Part shown: positions 1 to 9,030 of the stretch, one piece after another
How positions within the stretch are numbered: position 1 is the stretch's first letter
Layout of the letters: every line of letters begins with the position of its first letter
Assembly (NCBI GenBank): GCA_963724365.1
Contig: CAVRUR010000014.1
Span: forward strand, 186,001 to 250,000
Reading direction: 5' to 3'
From: JALORV01 sp963724365
Lineage (GTDB): Bacteria; Pseudomonadota; Gammaproteobacteria; Burkholderiales; Burkholderiaceae_F
DNA length: 64,000 nt
The notes under the pieces: model-generated
Told to the model about the DNA's origin: nothing
The model's database searches: none
Seen by the model: only the letters and a program-made list of their open reading frames with translations
Translations under genes and position numbers: made by a program

Positions 1-1390
1 GCAGGATCTGCGCCACCTGCTCGTTGGTCATGGCGCCACGCTCGACCAGCATTAGCGACGACAGCAGTTGCGAGCCGAGGCCGTCGTGCATGTCCTGCAT
101 GATGCGCTGGCGCTCCTGTGCGCTCGCCTTGACGCGTTCGCTCTCGCGCAGGCGGTCGAAGTTGCGCTTGAGCAGTTGCTCGCGCTCGTGGATGCGCGTT
201 TCCAGCTCGGTATTGGTTTTCTCGACGTCGGCGAGCGAGCGCACGAAGCGATCGATCAGCGCGGCGCCGAGCGCGATCACCAGCACCGGCGTGGCAATAT
301 TCAGCAGCGCGGCACTGGCGAAGGGCAGCACGCCAGTGGCGACGAGGAAGTCGTGCAGCGCTGCTGCCAGCGCGATCAGCAGCGCGGCGACAATGAAGCG
401 CAGCATCAGCGAGTCCTCGCTGAATGCGCGGCGCGCGAGCGAGAGCACTCCGAGTGCCAGCGCACCCAGCATGATGGCCAGCCATAGCGGTCCGACGGTC
501 AGGTCGAACGAGTCGCCCGACAGCATGTAGAGCACCGGACCCATGGACGCGAGCACCGCGATCCCGACTTCGGCGCGGCCGTGCGGCCGTCCGCTCTGGC
601 GCCACAGGGTGATGGTCGCGAGTGCGGTAAATACCGCCGTGCCAAGGTAGAACGCCCAGCGGCTCAGCTGATACGCGTCGTTCGACAGGACTTCGAAGGT
701 CGAATCGAGCGATCGCAGCGCCCAGAAGATCGCGATCAGCGACAGGAGCCCGAACAGGCTTTCGCTGCGACGGCGGAACCAGAGTGCGGCGAACCCGACC
801 GCGAGCAGCACGGTCAGCAACAACGAAATCCAGCGCAGCGTGTGGCTGGCGAAAAATTCTCGCCCATAGCGCGGCTGCAATGCCGCCGTCGGTCCGACCT
901 CGACGGCGCCGACTCCGTGCACACCGTTGCCATAGGACGTGAAGATCAGCGCCTCATTGCGGCCGGACCGCAGGAACTCCGTCGGCAGGTTGATCAGGTG
1001 CGGCCGCCGCCAGCGGATGCGCTGTGCATCGGAGTCGGTCGGCAGGTCTGCCACCATACGGCCGTTCAGGAAGATGGCGCCGCCCGTGGGCAGTCGTTGC
1101 AGCAGCAGGCCCCAGCCGTGGGTCGGCAGCTCGGGCACGTCGAAGCTCAGCCGCAGCCACAGGCCCTGGCGCGAGCCGCTCGACGACGACCAGCGCAATG
1201 GCAGCGTGTGTGCCTGCCAGACGGCGTCCGGTCCGGGCACGGTGGTGCGCTGGCCGGCGAGGAAATCGATGCCGGTGATACCGGTTGCTTCGTCCGCTGC
1301 GGCTGGCGTGAGCGTCGCCAGCGAGCACATCAAGAGCAGGATCAGCGCGCGGACCACGTGGCCCGCGTCGCAGACAGATGCGAAGTTCAT
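1..1390 (-). CDS. NarX/DegS-type sensor histidine kinase, partial (C-terminus off the left edge)
   Basis: The frame starting at the ATG at 1390 stays open to the window edge, giving 463 residues. It begins with a signal-like hydrophobic segment, followed by a periplasmic region of about 150 residues, then about seven hydrophobic segments between residues 185 and 380, a short coiled-coil-like linker, and the phosphoacceptor motif ERQRIMQDMHDGLG with His at residue 435. This is the HisKA_3 signature of kinases that pair with NarL-type regulators; the membrane layout resembles 7TMR-DISM receptors. The ATPase domain lies outside the window. The gene starts 44 bases after the NarL-type regulator on the same strand, so the two almost certainly form one two-component system. 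The signal is unknown. Confidence 0.85.
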   Translation of the reverse strand, partial: MNFASVCDAGHVVRALILLLMCSLATLTPAAADEATGITGIDFLAGQRTTVPGPDAVWQAHTLPLRWSSSSGSRQGLWLRLSFDVPELPTHGWGLLLQRLPTGGAIFLNGRMVADLPTDSDAQRIRWRRPHLINLPTEFLRSGRNEALIFTSYGNGVHGVGAVEVGPTAALQPRYGREFFASHTLRWISLLLTVLLAVGFAALWFRRRSESLFGLLSLIAIFWALRSLDSTFEVLSNDAYQLSRWAFYLGTAVFTALATITLWRQSGRPHGRAEVGIAVLASMGPVLYMLSGDSFDLTVGPLWLAIMLGALALGVLSLARRAFSEDSLMLRFIVAALLIALAAALHDFLVATGVLPFASAALLNIATPVLVIALGAALIDRFVRSLADVEKTNTELETRIHEREQLLKRNFDRLRESERVKASAQERQRIMQDMHDGLGSQLLSSLMLVERGAMTNEQVAQIL

Positions 1391-1434
1391 GGCGAACCGG
1401 CCGCCGCGGAGTATGTCGGCGGGCGAGCGGAGGC

Positions 1435-2106
1435 TCAACTGCGCAACAGACCCATCTGGGTGGCTTCGTACACCGCCTCGCCGCGCGAGTGCACGGCCAG
1501 CTTGCGATAGATCTTCTTGATGTGCGCGGTGACGGTGTGCGGCGAGATGCCGAGGATTTCGCCGATCTCGTTGAAGCTCATGCCCTTGGCGAGCAGCTGC
1601 AGGATCTCGGTTTCGCGCGCCGACAGCGGATTCTGCTCCGCACCCTGCACCCGCGCCGGGGCGGTCGTGCCCATGCGATTGCGGATCGCGCGCAGTACGC
1701 TGCGTGCAACCACGGGACTCACCGGAGAGCCGCCGGCACGCAGCAGGCGGATACACGAGATGACGTCGGCCGGGGCCGAGTCCTTCAGGATGTAGCCGGT
1801 CGCGCCCGCTTCGATCGACGAAACGACGTGCTGCTCGTCGCCGAACACGGTCACGACCATGATGTCGACGTCGGGTTTCTTCTGGCTGACCTGGCGGATC
1901 AGCTCGATGCCGCTGCCATCGGGCAGGCCGAGGTCGATCAGCATGACGTCGAAGACTTCCTTGTCGACGATGGCCTGGGCCTCGCGCTTGTTGGCGGCGA
2001 CGCCGACCAGCTTCATGCTGGGCTCATTCTCGACGATCTGCACGAAGCGACGCCGGAATTCCGGTTCGTCCTCGACGATGATGATCGTTATCGGCTGTTC
2101 GCTCAT
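1435..2106 (-). CDS. NarL/FixJ-family response regulator
   Basis: This 223-residue protein has an N-terminal receiver domain with the acidic pair in VEDEP and the phosphoacceptor Asp58 in LIDLGLPDGSG. The C-terminus is a LuxR-type helix-turn-helix (LSARETEILQLLAKGMS, then HTVTAHIKKIYRKL). The start at 2106 is chosen because the receiver fold begins there; an upstream extension of the frame has no domain content. It lies directly upstream of the HisKA_3 kinase and is presumably its cognate DNA-binding regulator. Targets cannot be inferred from the window. Confidence 0.93.
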   Translation of the reverse strand: MSEQPITIIIVEDEPEFRRRFVQIVENEPSMKLVGVAANKREAQAIVDKEVFDVMLIDLGLPDGSGIELIRQVSQKKPDVDIMVVTVFGDEQHVVSSIEAGATGYILKDSAPADVISCIRLLRAGGSPVSPVVARSVLRAIRNRMGTTAPARVQGAEQNPLSARETEILQLLAKGMSFNEIGEILGISPHTVTAHIKKIYRKLAVHSRGEAVYEATQMGLLRS

Positions 2107-2209
2107 CCAACCCCCCAACCCTGCGAATACGCGATCATAGCCTCTGGACACCGTCGGGACATGGCCCGAGCGCCGCGGCAAATCCGGTCCATTCTCCGGC
2201 CGGCCGTGG

Positions 2210-2233
2210 CCGGCTTTGGTGTGAACCGGCGCT
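2210..2233. repeat. Possible solo copy of the 28.8-29.1 kb element terminus
   Basis: The 24 bases beginning CCGGCTTTGG match the terminal inverted repeat of the palindromic element at 28833-29101 at 21 of 24 positions. They lie in the gap between the NarL-type regulator and pdxH and include the last bases of the pdxH stop region. No matching partner terminus is evident nearby, so this could be a remnant or chance. Confidence 0.3.
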
Positions 2234-2876
2234 AGGGTGCCAGTCGCGCCTTCTGCCAGGCGTCGCCGCTGCGCGTATACAGCAGCCGATCGTGCAGTCG
2301 CGAGGGCCGCCCCTGCCAGAATTCCATCGTCTCGGGCCGTACCCGGTAGCCGCCCCATTGCGGCGGCCGCGCCGGATTCAGACCATGGCGCAGTCCCATT
2401 TCGGCCGCGCGCGCCAGCAGCCAGGCCTTGCTGGGGATCGGCTCGCTCTGCGGCGAGGCCCAGGCCCCGATGCGACTCGTCAGCGGGCGACTGCGGTAAT
2501 ACTCATCCGATTCGTCCGCGGCGATCCGTTCGACCGGGCCTTCGATCCGCACCTGGCGTTCCAGTTCGGACCAGAAGAACAGCAGCGATGCGCGCGGATT
2601 GTCGGCCAGCTCGCGGCCCTTGCGGCTGTCGTAATTGGTGAAAAAGACGAAGCCGCGGTCGTCGTAGCCCTTGAGCAGAACCATGCGCGCGGACGGGACG
2701 CCGCCGCGGTCGGCGGTGGCGAGCGTCATCGCGTTCGCCTCCCGCAATTGCGACTTGGTCACCTCGTCCCACCAGCGCGTGAACTGACGGATCGGATCCG
2801 GGTCGGCGTGCCCGTCATCGAGCGCGCCCTTCATGTAGTCGGTGCGCAGGCGTGCGATGTCGTCCATGGGCGTCAT
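2232..2876 (-). CDS. pdxH: Pyridoxine/pyridoxamine 5'-phosphate oxidase
   Basis: PdxH oxidises pyridoxine or pyridoxamine 5'-phosphate to pyridoxal 5'-phosphate using FMN and oxygen in the cytosol. The protein is 214 residues from ATG 2876 (211 from ATG 2867), close to the family norm. It shows the FMN and substrate motifs of the family: SARMVLLKGYDDRGFVFFTNY, the SRKG loop and LLFFW. It ends in the diagnostic RLAP tail, with the preceding RPSRLHDR substrate-binding stretch. The start at 2876 lies one base after the stop of the ChaC homologue, which suggests translational coupling at the end of a four-gene chain. Confidence 0.95.
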   Translation of the reverse strand: MTPMDDIARLRTDYMKGALDDGHADPDPIRQFTRWWDEVTKSQLREANAMTLATADRGGVPSARMVLLKGYDDRGFVFFTNYDSRKGRELADNPRASLLFFWSELERQVRIEGPVERIAADESDEYYRSRPLTSRIGAWASPQSEPIPSKAWLLARAAEMGLRHGLNPARPPQWGGYRVRPETMEFWQGRPSRLHDRLLYTRSGDAWQKARLAP

Positions 2877-2877
2877 T

Positions 2878-3522
2878 TTAGGCAGCGTCGCCGTGGCGCC
2901 AGGTTGCGGCATCGACGCCGGCGTGTCGCGCGAGCCGCTCCAGGTGCGGATCCACGATGCCGTGCGAACGCAGGGCGCAGATCGTATTGACGAGGTATTC
3001 GAGGCTGGTGCCGTAGCGCCCAAAGCTGCCGCGTGCGAATACGTCCAGGATCTGGCCTTCAGCAAGCCGGCCGGCGTAGTTGGGCACGTCGCGCCGCACT
3101 ACGAACGCGACCGCGGACACTAGCGACCCGTCTTCGAGCCGGCACTCGAGGTGCCGCGGCGCATACGAGTTGGTCATCATCTCGCGCTGCCAAAGCTGCG
3201 AGAACTGGCTGCGCACCGCGGTTGCCGGCACCCGGTACACGACACCGGTGCAAGAGCCGCCGCGGTCGAGCCCGGCCACGAGCCCCGGGCACTGGGGCGT
3301 GCCTCGGTTGATGCGGCTCCACAGGCACAGCCGCCGATGGTAGCCGTGCACTCGCGCCGCTCGACGCATGTCAAACGAAAGTTCCGGCTTCCAGATCAGG
3401 GACCCGTAGCCGAAGACCCAAAGCGCGGTCGCTCCATTCCAGTCCCGCAGGAACGCTTCCAGCGAGGCTTCGAGTTCCTCGTAGCTCAGTCGTCGCGGTG
3501 CACTGTCTTCCGGATTCATCAT
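2878..3522 (-). CDS. chaC: ChaC-like gamma-glutamylcyclotransferase
   Basis: ChaC proteins cleave glutathione to 5-oxoproline and Cys-Gly in the cytosol. This 214-residue protein carries the family motif FGYGSLIWKPE near residue 40, followed by RAARVHGYHRRLCLWS and, later, SYAPRHLECRLEDG. The ATG at 3522 overlaps the stop of the upstream MFS gene by four bases (ATGA), and the next codon is also ATG. A longer upstream frame overlaps the transporter and has no domain content. With the pdxH start one base past its stop, it forms a compact chain. Assignment rests on the YGSLIW fold motif. Confidence 0.88.
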   Translation of the reverse strand: MMNPEDSAPRRLSYEELEASLEAFLRDWNGATALWVFGYGSLIWKPELSFDMRRAARVHGYHRRLCLWSRINRGTPQCPGLVAGLDRGGSCTGVVYRVPATAVRSQFSQLWQREMMTNSYAPRHLECRLEDGSLVSAVAFVVRRDVPNYAGRLAEGQILDVFARGSFGRYGTSLEYLVNTICALRSHGIVDPHLERLARHAGVDAATWRHGDAA

Positions 3523-4697
3523 GTCCGTCCCGGACGCGGCGATTCGAGCTTCAATCGGCCCCATGCGCTCCAGCCACCGCCCACCAGCGCGGTCGCCATC
3601 AGCCAGAAGCCGGCGGCCGCGCCGAGCACCGAGCCGAACGCGCCGATCACGAGCGGCAGTACGACGTGACTGCTGTTCATGATCGTCGTGCGCAGGCCGA
3701 GCGCTTCGCCGACGCGCCCTGTCGGTGAACGTTCGTGCAACAGTGACATCACGTTCGGCTGTGCTGATCCCAGGCCAAGCCCGAGCAGGAAGGAAACTGC
3801 CATCAATGGGGCCATCGAGTTGAACAGTGGCATCAGTCCAAAGGCTACAGCCGAAGCAACCAGCGTGAACAAAAGCACCTGCCATTCGTGATAGCGACGC
3901 GACAGCGCGGGCATGGCCAGGCGGATCACGAAAGTCGCTGCAGCGAAACTGCCGAGTACCAGGCCGATCTGCGACGCCGTCAGGCCGATGCTGGTGCCGT
4001 ACACGGGAATCATGAACGACTGCAGATCCCAGGCCATCGAGATCACGCCGCTGACGATCAGCACTGCCCGCACTTCGGTGTGCCGCAGCAGTTCGAACGG
4101 ATCGGATGCCTCCGACTCCCTGCCGTGCGTATCGTGCGAGGGCAGTCGCTTGCGCTGGGTCAGCAACAGCGCGAGGCTGATGGCCATCAGCACGAAGATC
4201 GCGGCAAACGTCACGCGGTGGCCGAAGGCATCGATCATGAAGCCGCTCGAGACCGGAGCGATCAGGCCGGACGTGGAAAAACCCAGTGCCAGCACCGAAA
4301 ACGCGGCCGGACGCCGCGTCGGATCCGCCAGTACGCCCACCAGGTTCTGCGCAGTCATCTGCAGGTACATGAATCCGGTGCCGAGCAGCGCGGCCGCCAC
4401 CAGCAGCGGGGCGACGTCCGCCACCGCATAGGGGAATGCCGCGGGCAACAGTGCTCCGCCGGTCATCAGGGCCGTGCCGAGCAGCAGCGGACGAAAGGGG
4501 CCAACCCGGTCGAGCCAGCGGCCGGCACGCACCGCCAGCAGCGCCGGCACCAGTGCAAAGAGCGCCATCAGCACACCGACCGTGAACGTCGATGCCTTGT
4601 TTGACAGTGCGTAGAGCGACAGCGTGACGCGCGCGGCTCCGAAAGCGGTGTGAGTCAGCACGACGAAGCCGATGATGCGGCCCAGGCTCAGCGTCAT
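3519..4697 (-). CDS. Major facilitator superfamily transporter
   Basis: A 392-residue protein with about twelve hydrophobic segments and the MFS loop signature (RAGRWLDRVGPF) between helices 2 and 3. A second-half counterpart includes LHERSPTGRVGEALGLR, a pattern common in efflux-type MFS carriers. The start at 4697 overlaps the stop of the upstream EamA gene by four bases (ATGA), and its own stop overlaps the ChaC start in the same way. Substrate is unknown. Neighbouring glutathione-degrading and vitamin B6 genes do not specify one. Confidence 0.85.
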   Translation of the reverse strand: MTLSLGRIIGFVVLTHTAFGAARVTLSLYALSNKASTFTVGVLMALFALVPALLAVRAGRWLDRVGPFRPLLLGTALMTGGALLPAAFPYAVADVAPLLVAAALLGTGFMYLQMTAQNLVGVLADPTRRPAAFSVLALGFSTSGLIAPVSSGFMIDAFGHRVTFAAIFVLMAISLALLLTQRKRLPSHDTHGRESEASDPFELLRHTEVRAVLIVSGVISMAWDLQSFMIPVYGTSIGLTASQIGLVLGSFAAATFVIRLAMPALSRRYHEWQVLLFTLVASAVAFGLMPLFNSMAPLMAVSFLLGLGLGSAQPNVMSLLHERSPTGRVGEALGLRTTIMNSSHVVLPLVIGAFGSVLGAAAGFWLMATALVGGGWSAWGRLKLESPRPGRT

Positions 4698-5587
4698 GTC
4701 CCGCTCGTGGCAGCGGGGCGCCACGCCACCAGTGCCACGCCCGCGCAGGTCACCGCGATGCCGACGGCCGTCAGCAGCGTCGGGCGTACGTCAAACATGG
4801 CCCACTCGAGCGCGACGGCGATGATCGGCGTCAGGTACAGCAGGCTGGTGACGCGCGTCGCCTGTCCGCGCCGCATCAGGGTGTGCAGCGCGTTGACCGC
4901 AAAAATCGAGGCCAGCACGACCAGGAACAGGATGCTGGCTATGAGAGGCCACGACCAGTCGACCGGAAAGCCCTCGACGGCGACCGCGAGTGGGGCCAGC
5001 ACCAGCGCGCTGGCGATGAACTGCACCGCGCCGGCAGCGCGCAGGTCAACGGCCGGACAGAAGATGCGCTGGTACAGCGTGCCGGCCGTGATCGCCGCGA
5101 GAGCGATCGATACAGCGATCAGCGCCGGCGCTGTCAGCGCCCGCACGTCGATCTTGTGCCAGACGACGAGCGCAACCCCCAGCAGGCCGAGCGCAACGCC
5201 GAGCCATTGCGGGGGCCGCGGCCGCTCGCCGAGCAACGGCGCCGCGACCGTCGCTGTGACGAGCGGCTGCAGTGCCAGGATCAGCGCCGCGATGCCCGCC
5301 GACATGCCGAGGTATTGCGCATAGTGGCTGCCGCCGAGATTGACGGCATGCATCAGCAGTCCGGCCACCACAACGTGTCCGAGCAGGGCGCCGCGCGGCC
5401 ACTGGGGACGCGCGACCAGTGCTATCGGCAACACCAGTGCGATGCCGAAGACGAAGCGCAATGTCAGGAATGTGAACGGCGGCGCGTACTGCAATCCGAC
5501 CTTGGTCGCCAGGTAGCCGGAGCCCCAGACGGTGACGAAGAACCAGGCCAGCCAGCGGCTGGAGTCGAATGTTCGGGTAGCGCTCAC
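4694..5587 (-). CDS. EamA/DMT-superfamily transporter
   Basis: A 297-residue membrane protein with about ten hydrophobic helices arranged as two EamA repeats. The first opens with WLAWFFVTVWGSGYLATKVG and the second repeat covers the C-terminal half, ending at PIIAVALEWAMFDVRPTLL and a final helix. These proteins usually export small metabolites or amino acids; the substrate is not predictable. It is the first gene of the overlapping chain running down to pdxH, and is divergent from ahpC with about 177 bases of shared upstream DNA. Confidence 0.88.
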   Translation of the reverse strand: MSATRTFDSSRWLAWFFVTVWGSGYLATKVGLQYAPPFTFLTLRFVFGIALVLPIALVARPQWPRGALLGHVVVAGLLMHAVNLGGSHYAQYLGMSAGIAALILALQPLVTATVAAPLLGERPRPPQWLGVALGLLGVALVVWHKIDVRALTAPALIAVSIALAAITAGTLYQRIFCPAVDLRAAGAVQFIASALVLAPLAVAVEGFPVDWSWPLIASILFLVVLASIFAVNALHTLMRRGQATRVTSLLYLTPIIAVALEWAMFDVRPTLLTAVGIAVTCAGVALVAWRPAATSGT

Positions 5588-5764
5588 GACCGGATTCTTG
5601 CAGACGCTGAAGCCGCCGCTTCGCTGCCGGCCGCCAATTGGCCGTCCCGAGGCGAGAGACTATCGGCCAATTAGCGAAATTGAATTGGAAATGCTGTGTC
5701 GATAGCCTCAGTATTCGGTCCTCAGATTCGATTGCCCTTACCCATCCAATCAAGGACGAACGCC

Positions 5765-6328
5765 ATGTCGATCATCAACACCCAGGTTCAGCCCTTCAAG
5801 GCCCAGGCTTTCCACAACGGCAAGTTCATCGAAGTCACCGACCAGTCCCTCAAGGGCAAGTGGTCGGTGCTGGTGTTCATGCCCGCGGCCTTTACCTTCA
5901 ATTGCCCGACCGAAGTCGAGGACGCCGCCGACAACTACCACCTGTTCAAGACGCTCGGCGCCGAGGTCTACATCGTCACCACCGACACGCACTTCGCGCA
6001 CAAGGTGTGGCACGAGACCAGCCCGGCAGTCGGCAAGGCGAAGTTTCCGCTGGTCGGCGACCCGACGCACACGCTGACCCGCATGTTCGGCGTGCACATC
6101 GAGGAAGAGGGTCTGGCGCTGCGCGGCACCTTCGTCATCAACCCGGACGGCGTGGTCAAGACTGCCGAGATCCACGACAACGCGATCGCGCGTGACGTCA
6201 AGGAAACGCTGCGCAAGCTGCAGGCCGCGCAGTACGTCGCCAGCAATCCGGGCCAGGTCTGCCCCGCCAAGTGGCAGGAAGGCGCGAAGACGCTGACGCC
6301 GTCGCTCGATCTCGTCGGCAAGATCTGA
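5765..6328 (+). CDS. ahpC: Alkyl hydroperoxide reductase C, 2-Cys peroxiredoxin
   Basis: AhpC reduces hydrogen and organic peroxides in the cytosol and is recycled by AhpF. The 187-residue protein has the peroxidatic Cys47 in FTFNCPTE and the C-terminal resolving Cys in GQVCPAKWQEGAKTL, the E. coli AhpC layout. The usual FYPADFTFVCPTE motif reads FMPAAFTFNCPTE here, a mild variant. The ATG at 5765 follows an AAGGA-type ribosome site; the longer upstream frame is non-homologous. ahpF follows after a strong stem-loop. The divergent upstream gap probably holds a peroxide-responsive promoter, but I could not make out a convincing OxyR site. Confidence 0.96.
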   Translation: MSIINTQVQPFKAQAFHNGKFIEVTDQSLKGKWSVLVFMPAAFTFNCPTEVEDAADNYHLFKTLGAEVYIVTTDTHFAHKVWHETSPAVGKAKFPLVGDPTHTLTRMFGVHIEEEGLALRGTFVINPDGVVKTAEIHDNAIARDVKETLRKLQAAQYVASNPGQVCPAKWQEGAKTLTPSLDLVGKI

Positions 6329-6346
6329 TCGATCGCGTTCGCAAGA

Positions 6347-6375
6347 GCCTCCGCCGGCTGCCCGCCGGCGGAGGC
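6347..6375 (+). terminator. Stem-loop between ahpC and ahpF (attenuator or RNA-stability element)
   Basis: An 11-bp perfect GC-rich stem (6347-6357 pairing with 6365-6375) with a 7-base loop lies between the ahpC stop and the ahpF ribosome site. It is followed by GTCACTTTGTC rather than a clean T-run, so it may only partly terminate transcription. Such an element would make AhpC more abundant than AhpF. Confidence 0.55.
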
Positions 6376-6403
6376 GTCACTTTGTCTCACCTCGGAGTTC
6401 GCC

Positions 6404-8106
6404 ATGTTGGACGACACCCTCAAGACCCAGCTTGCCGCGTATCTGCAGCGACTTACGGACACGGTCGAGATCGTCGCGTCGCTCGACGAGCGTGAAGCCT
6501 CGCGCGAGATGCGCGAACTGCTCGATGAGATCGCGACACTGAGCCCGCTGATCCGAGTGCGGCATGACGGCCAGGATGCGCGCCGGCCGTCGTTCTCGAT
6601 CAGTCGTGCCGGCCATGACATGGGCGTGCGCTTCGCGGCGATTCCGATGGGCCACGAGTTCACGTCGCTGGTTCTGGCACTGCTGCAGGCCGGTGGCCAT
6701 CCACCGAAGCTCGAACAGGAAGTTATCGAGCAGATCCGGTCACTGGAAGGCGAGTTCACCTTCGAGACCTACATGTCACTCACCTGCCACAACTGCCCGG
6801 ACGTCGTGCAGGCGTTGAACCTGATGGCGGTGCTCAACCCGCGCATCCGCCACGTCGCAATCGACGGCGGACTGTTCAAGGACGAAGTCGAGGCGCGCCA
6901 GATCATGGCGGTGCCGATGATCTTCCTGAACGGCCAGCCGTTCGGTTCCGGCCGCATGGAGATCGGCGAGATCCTCGCAAGGATCGACACCGGCGCGGCG
7001 GCGCGTGATGCGAAGAAGCTGGCCGCGAAGGACGTGTTCGACGTGCTGATCGTCGGCGGCGGACCCGCCGGCGCCGCAGCCGCCGTGTACGCGGCGCGCA
7101 AGGGCATCCGCACGGGCATCGTGGCAGAACGGCTCGGCGGCCAGACCTTGGATACGCTAGGCATCGAGAACTTCATCTCAGTGCTGGAGACCGAGGGACC
7201 CAAGTTCGCCGCTGCACTGGAAGCACATGCACGCCAGTACGACGTCGACATCATCGGCGGCCAGCGGGTCGAGTCGCTTCAGCCCGCGTCCTCGCCCGGT
7301 GGAGCGGCGACGGTCACGCTGGCCAACGGTGCACAGTTGCAAGGCCGCACGGTCATCCTGTCCCGGGCGCGCGCTGGCGCAACGTCAACGTGCCGGGCGA
7401 GCAGGAACACCGCAACAAGGGCGTGGCCTACTGCCCGCACTGTGACGGGCCGCTCTACAAGGGCAAGAAGGTCGCGGTGATCGGCGGCGGCAACTCGGGT
7501 GTCGAGGCGGCGATCGATCTCGCGGGCGTGGTCGAGCACGTCACGCTGATCGAGTTCGCCGACCAGCTGAAGGCCGACGCCGTGCTGGTGAGCAAGTTGA
7601 AGAGCCTGCGGAACGTGGTCATCGACACGAACGCGCAGACCACCGAGATCACAGGTGACGGTCAGAAAGTCACCGGGCTGCGCGTACGCGACCGCGCGAC
7701 CGGCATCGACCGCGAGGTCGAACTTGCCGGCGTGTTCGTGCAGATCGGACTCGTACCGAACACCGAGTGGCTGCGCGGCACCGTGGAATTATCGAAGCAC
7801 GGCGAGATCGTGGTCGACGCGAAAGGTGCGACGAGCGTGCCGGGAGTGTTCGCCGCCGGCGACGTGACGACGACGCCGTACAAGCAGATCATCATCGCGG
7901 CGGGCGAGGGGGCAAAGGCGGCATTGTCGGCGTTCGACCACCTGATCCGCCATAGCAACCGACACCGAAGCGAGTGTCAACGTGGCGCCGCTGCCGCTCG
8001 CTGGCCTAGCGAACACTGCGCCCGGCGAATCTGCTGGGCGTCCGTGGACGTTTACTGCGGCTGGAAGCCGCTCGCGCGGATGATGCGTGCCCAGGCCTGC
8101 GCGTAG
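6404..8106 (+). CDS. ahpF: Alkyl hydroperoxide reductase subunit F, interrupted by a frameshift near 7363
   Basis: AhpF passes electrons from NAD(P)H through FAD and two CxxC pairs to AhpC. The first part (frame of 6404) holds the N-terminal thioredoxin folds with SLTCHNCPDVVQ (Cys128/Cys131) and the FAD site VGGGPAGAAAAVYAARKG. The second part, in another frame from about 7364, continues with RWRNVNVPGEQEHRNKG, the redox pair in YCPHCDGPLYKGKK and the NAD site VIGGGNSGVEAA. Restoring one base after TCC at 7361-7363 gives VILSTGARWRNVNV, as expected for the family. The frame also runs about 45 residues past the usual C-terminus (after AFDHLIR) and overlaps the convergent Bug gene by 55 bases, so a second shift near 7950 is possible. 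Confidence 0.88.
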
Positions 8107-9030
8107 GCACGCTCGCGGGCCGCGAGTTGCGTCTGCGGCAGCAAGCCGACCGTCAGCCCCCACGCAGTGAGCTTGTCCTTCACTTCGGGCGTGGCGATGA
8201 CGCGGGCCAGCGCGGCAGCGAAGCGATCGATCTCTGCCTGCGGCGTGCCCGCGGGTGCAAAGAAGGCGTAGTAAGGCACATCCTCGAAGCCGGCGAGGCC
8301 AAGTTCGGCAAACGTCGGAACCTCGGGCATCGCGGCCTGTCGCGCACCGCCGAGAACTGCAACGACACGCAGCTTGCCGGCCCGGTGGTTCTCGACGAAC
8401 TCGGGAACCGACCCGATGCCCGCCGGGATCTGATTGCCCAGCATGTCGCCGATCATCGGCGCGCTGCCGCGGTAGGGCGCTGCGACCAGATCGAGCGAAT
8501 ACTTCTCGCCGATCACCTTGACGAGGAACTCCGGCACCGACGCCGGCGCCGGCACGCCGACCGCCGACTTGCCGCCCTGCGCCTTGACCCACGCGATGTA
8601 GTCCTTGAACGACTTGGCCGGTGTACCGCCGGACAGCGCCAGCGCGTTGACGAACGTGGCGAAGCCCGCCACCGGAACAAAGTCGCGCGCCGGATCGAAG
8701 CCGGGATTCTTCACGACTAGCGGCAGGATCGAGATCGTGTGGTCATGCGAGATGAAGTAGGTCGTGCCATCCGGCGCAGCCGCCTTGAGCGCCTGCGCGG
8801 CGATCTGCCCGCCGGCGCCCGGGCGGTTCTCGACGATCACCGGAGCGCCGAGTTCGTCCTTGAGCCGATCGGCGAGCGTGCGCGCGATCGCGTCCGTGCC
8901 GCCGCCGGGCGGAAAGCCGACCAGGATGCGGATCGGGCTTGGATGACTGCGCATGAGCGGCACCCAGCGAGAGCGCGGCAAGAATTGCCAGGGTGAGCAA
9001 CGCGCGGCCCAAGATTTCGTATCCCTTCAT
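8052..9030 (-). CDS. Bug/TctC-family tripartite tricarboxylate-type periplasmic binding protein, frameshifted near 8935
   Basis: These periplasmic proteins bind carboxylates or other organic anions for TTT uptake systems or signalling. The signal peptide (MKGYEILGRALLTLAILAAL then AHAQ) starts at ATG 9030 with GGAG upstream. The mature part, PIRILVGFPPGGGTDAIART, is in another frame, and removing one A in the CCAAGCC stretch around 8935-8940 joins them. Family landmarks include the PGAGGQIAAQALKAA stretch, the YFISHDHTIS region and the APYRGSAPMIGDMLGNQI segment. Corrected length is about 326 residues, typical for Bug proteins. No TctA/TctB membrane genes are nearby, which is normal for orphan Bug genes. 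Confidence 0.88.

Noticed and set aside
581..1510. Plus-strand frame across the histidine kinase
   Set aside because: Arg/Gln-rich composition typical of high-GC antisense; the minus-strand kinase motifs are unambiguous.
4650..5674. Long plus-strand frames across the EamA gene
   Set aside because: They are antisense shadows rich in Arg, Gln and Ala; the minus-strand frame has clear EamA helices.
5588..5764. OxyR-type site and sigma70 promoter in front of ahpC
   Set aside because: Half-matches to ATAG/CTAT and weak -35/-10 candidates exist but none has correct spacing, so I do not report a site.
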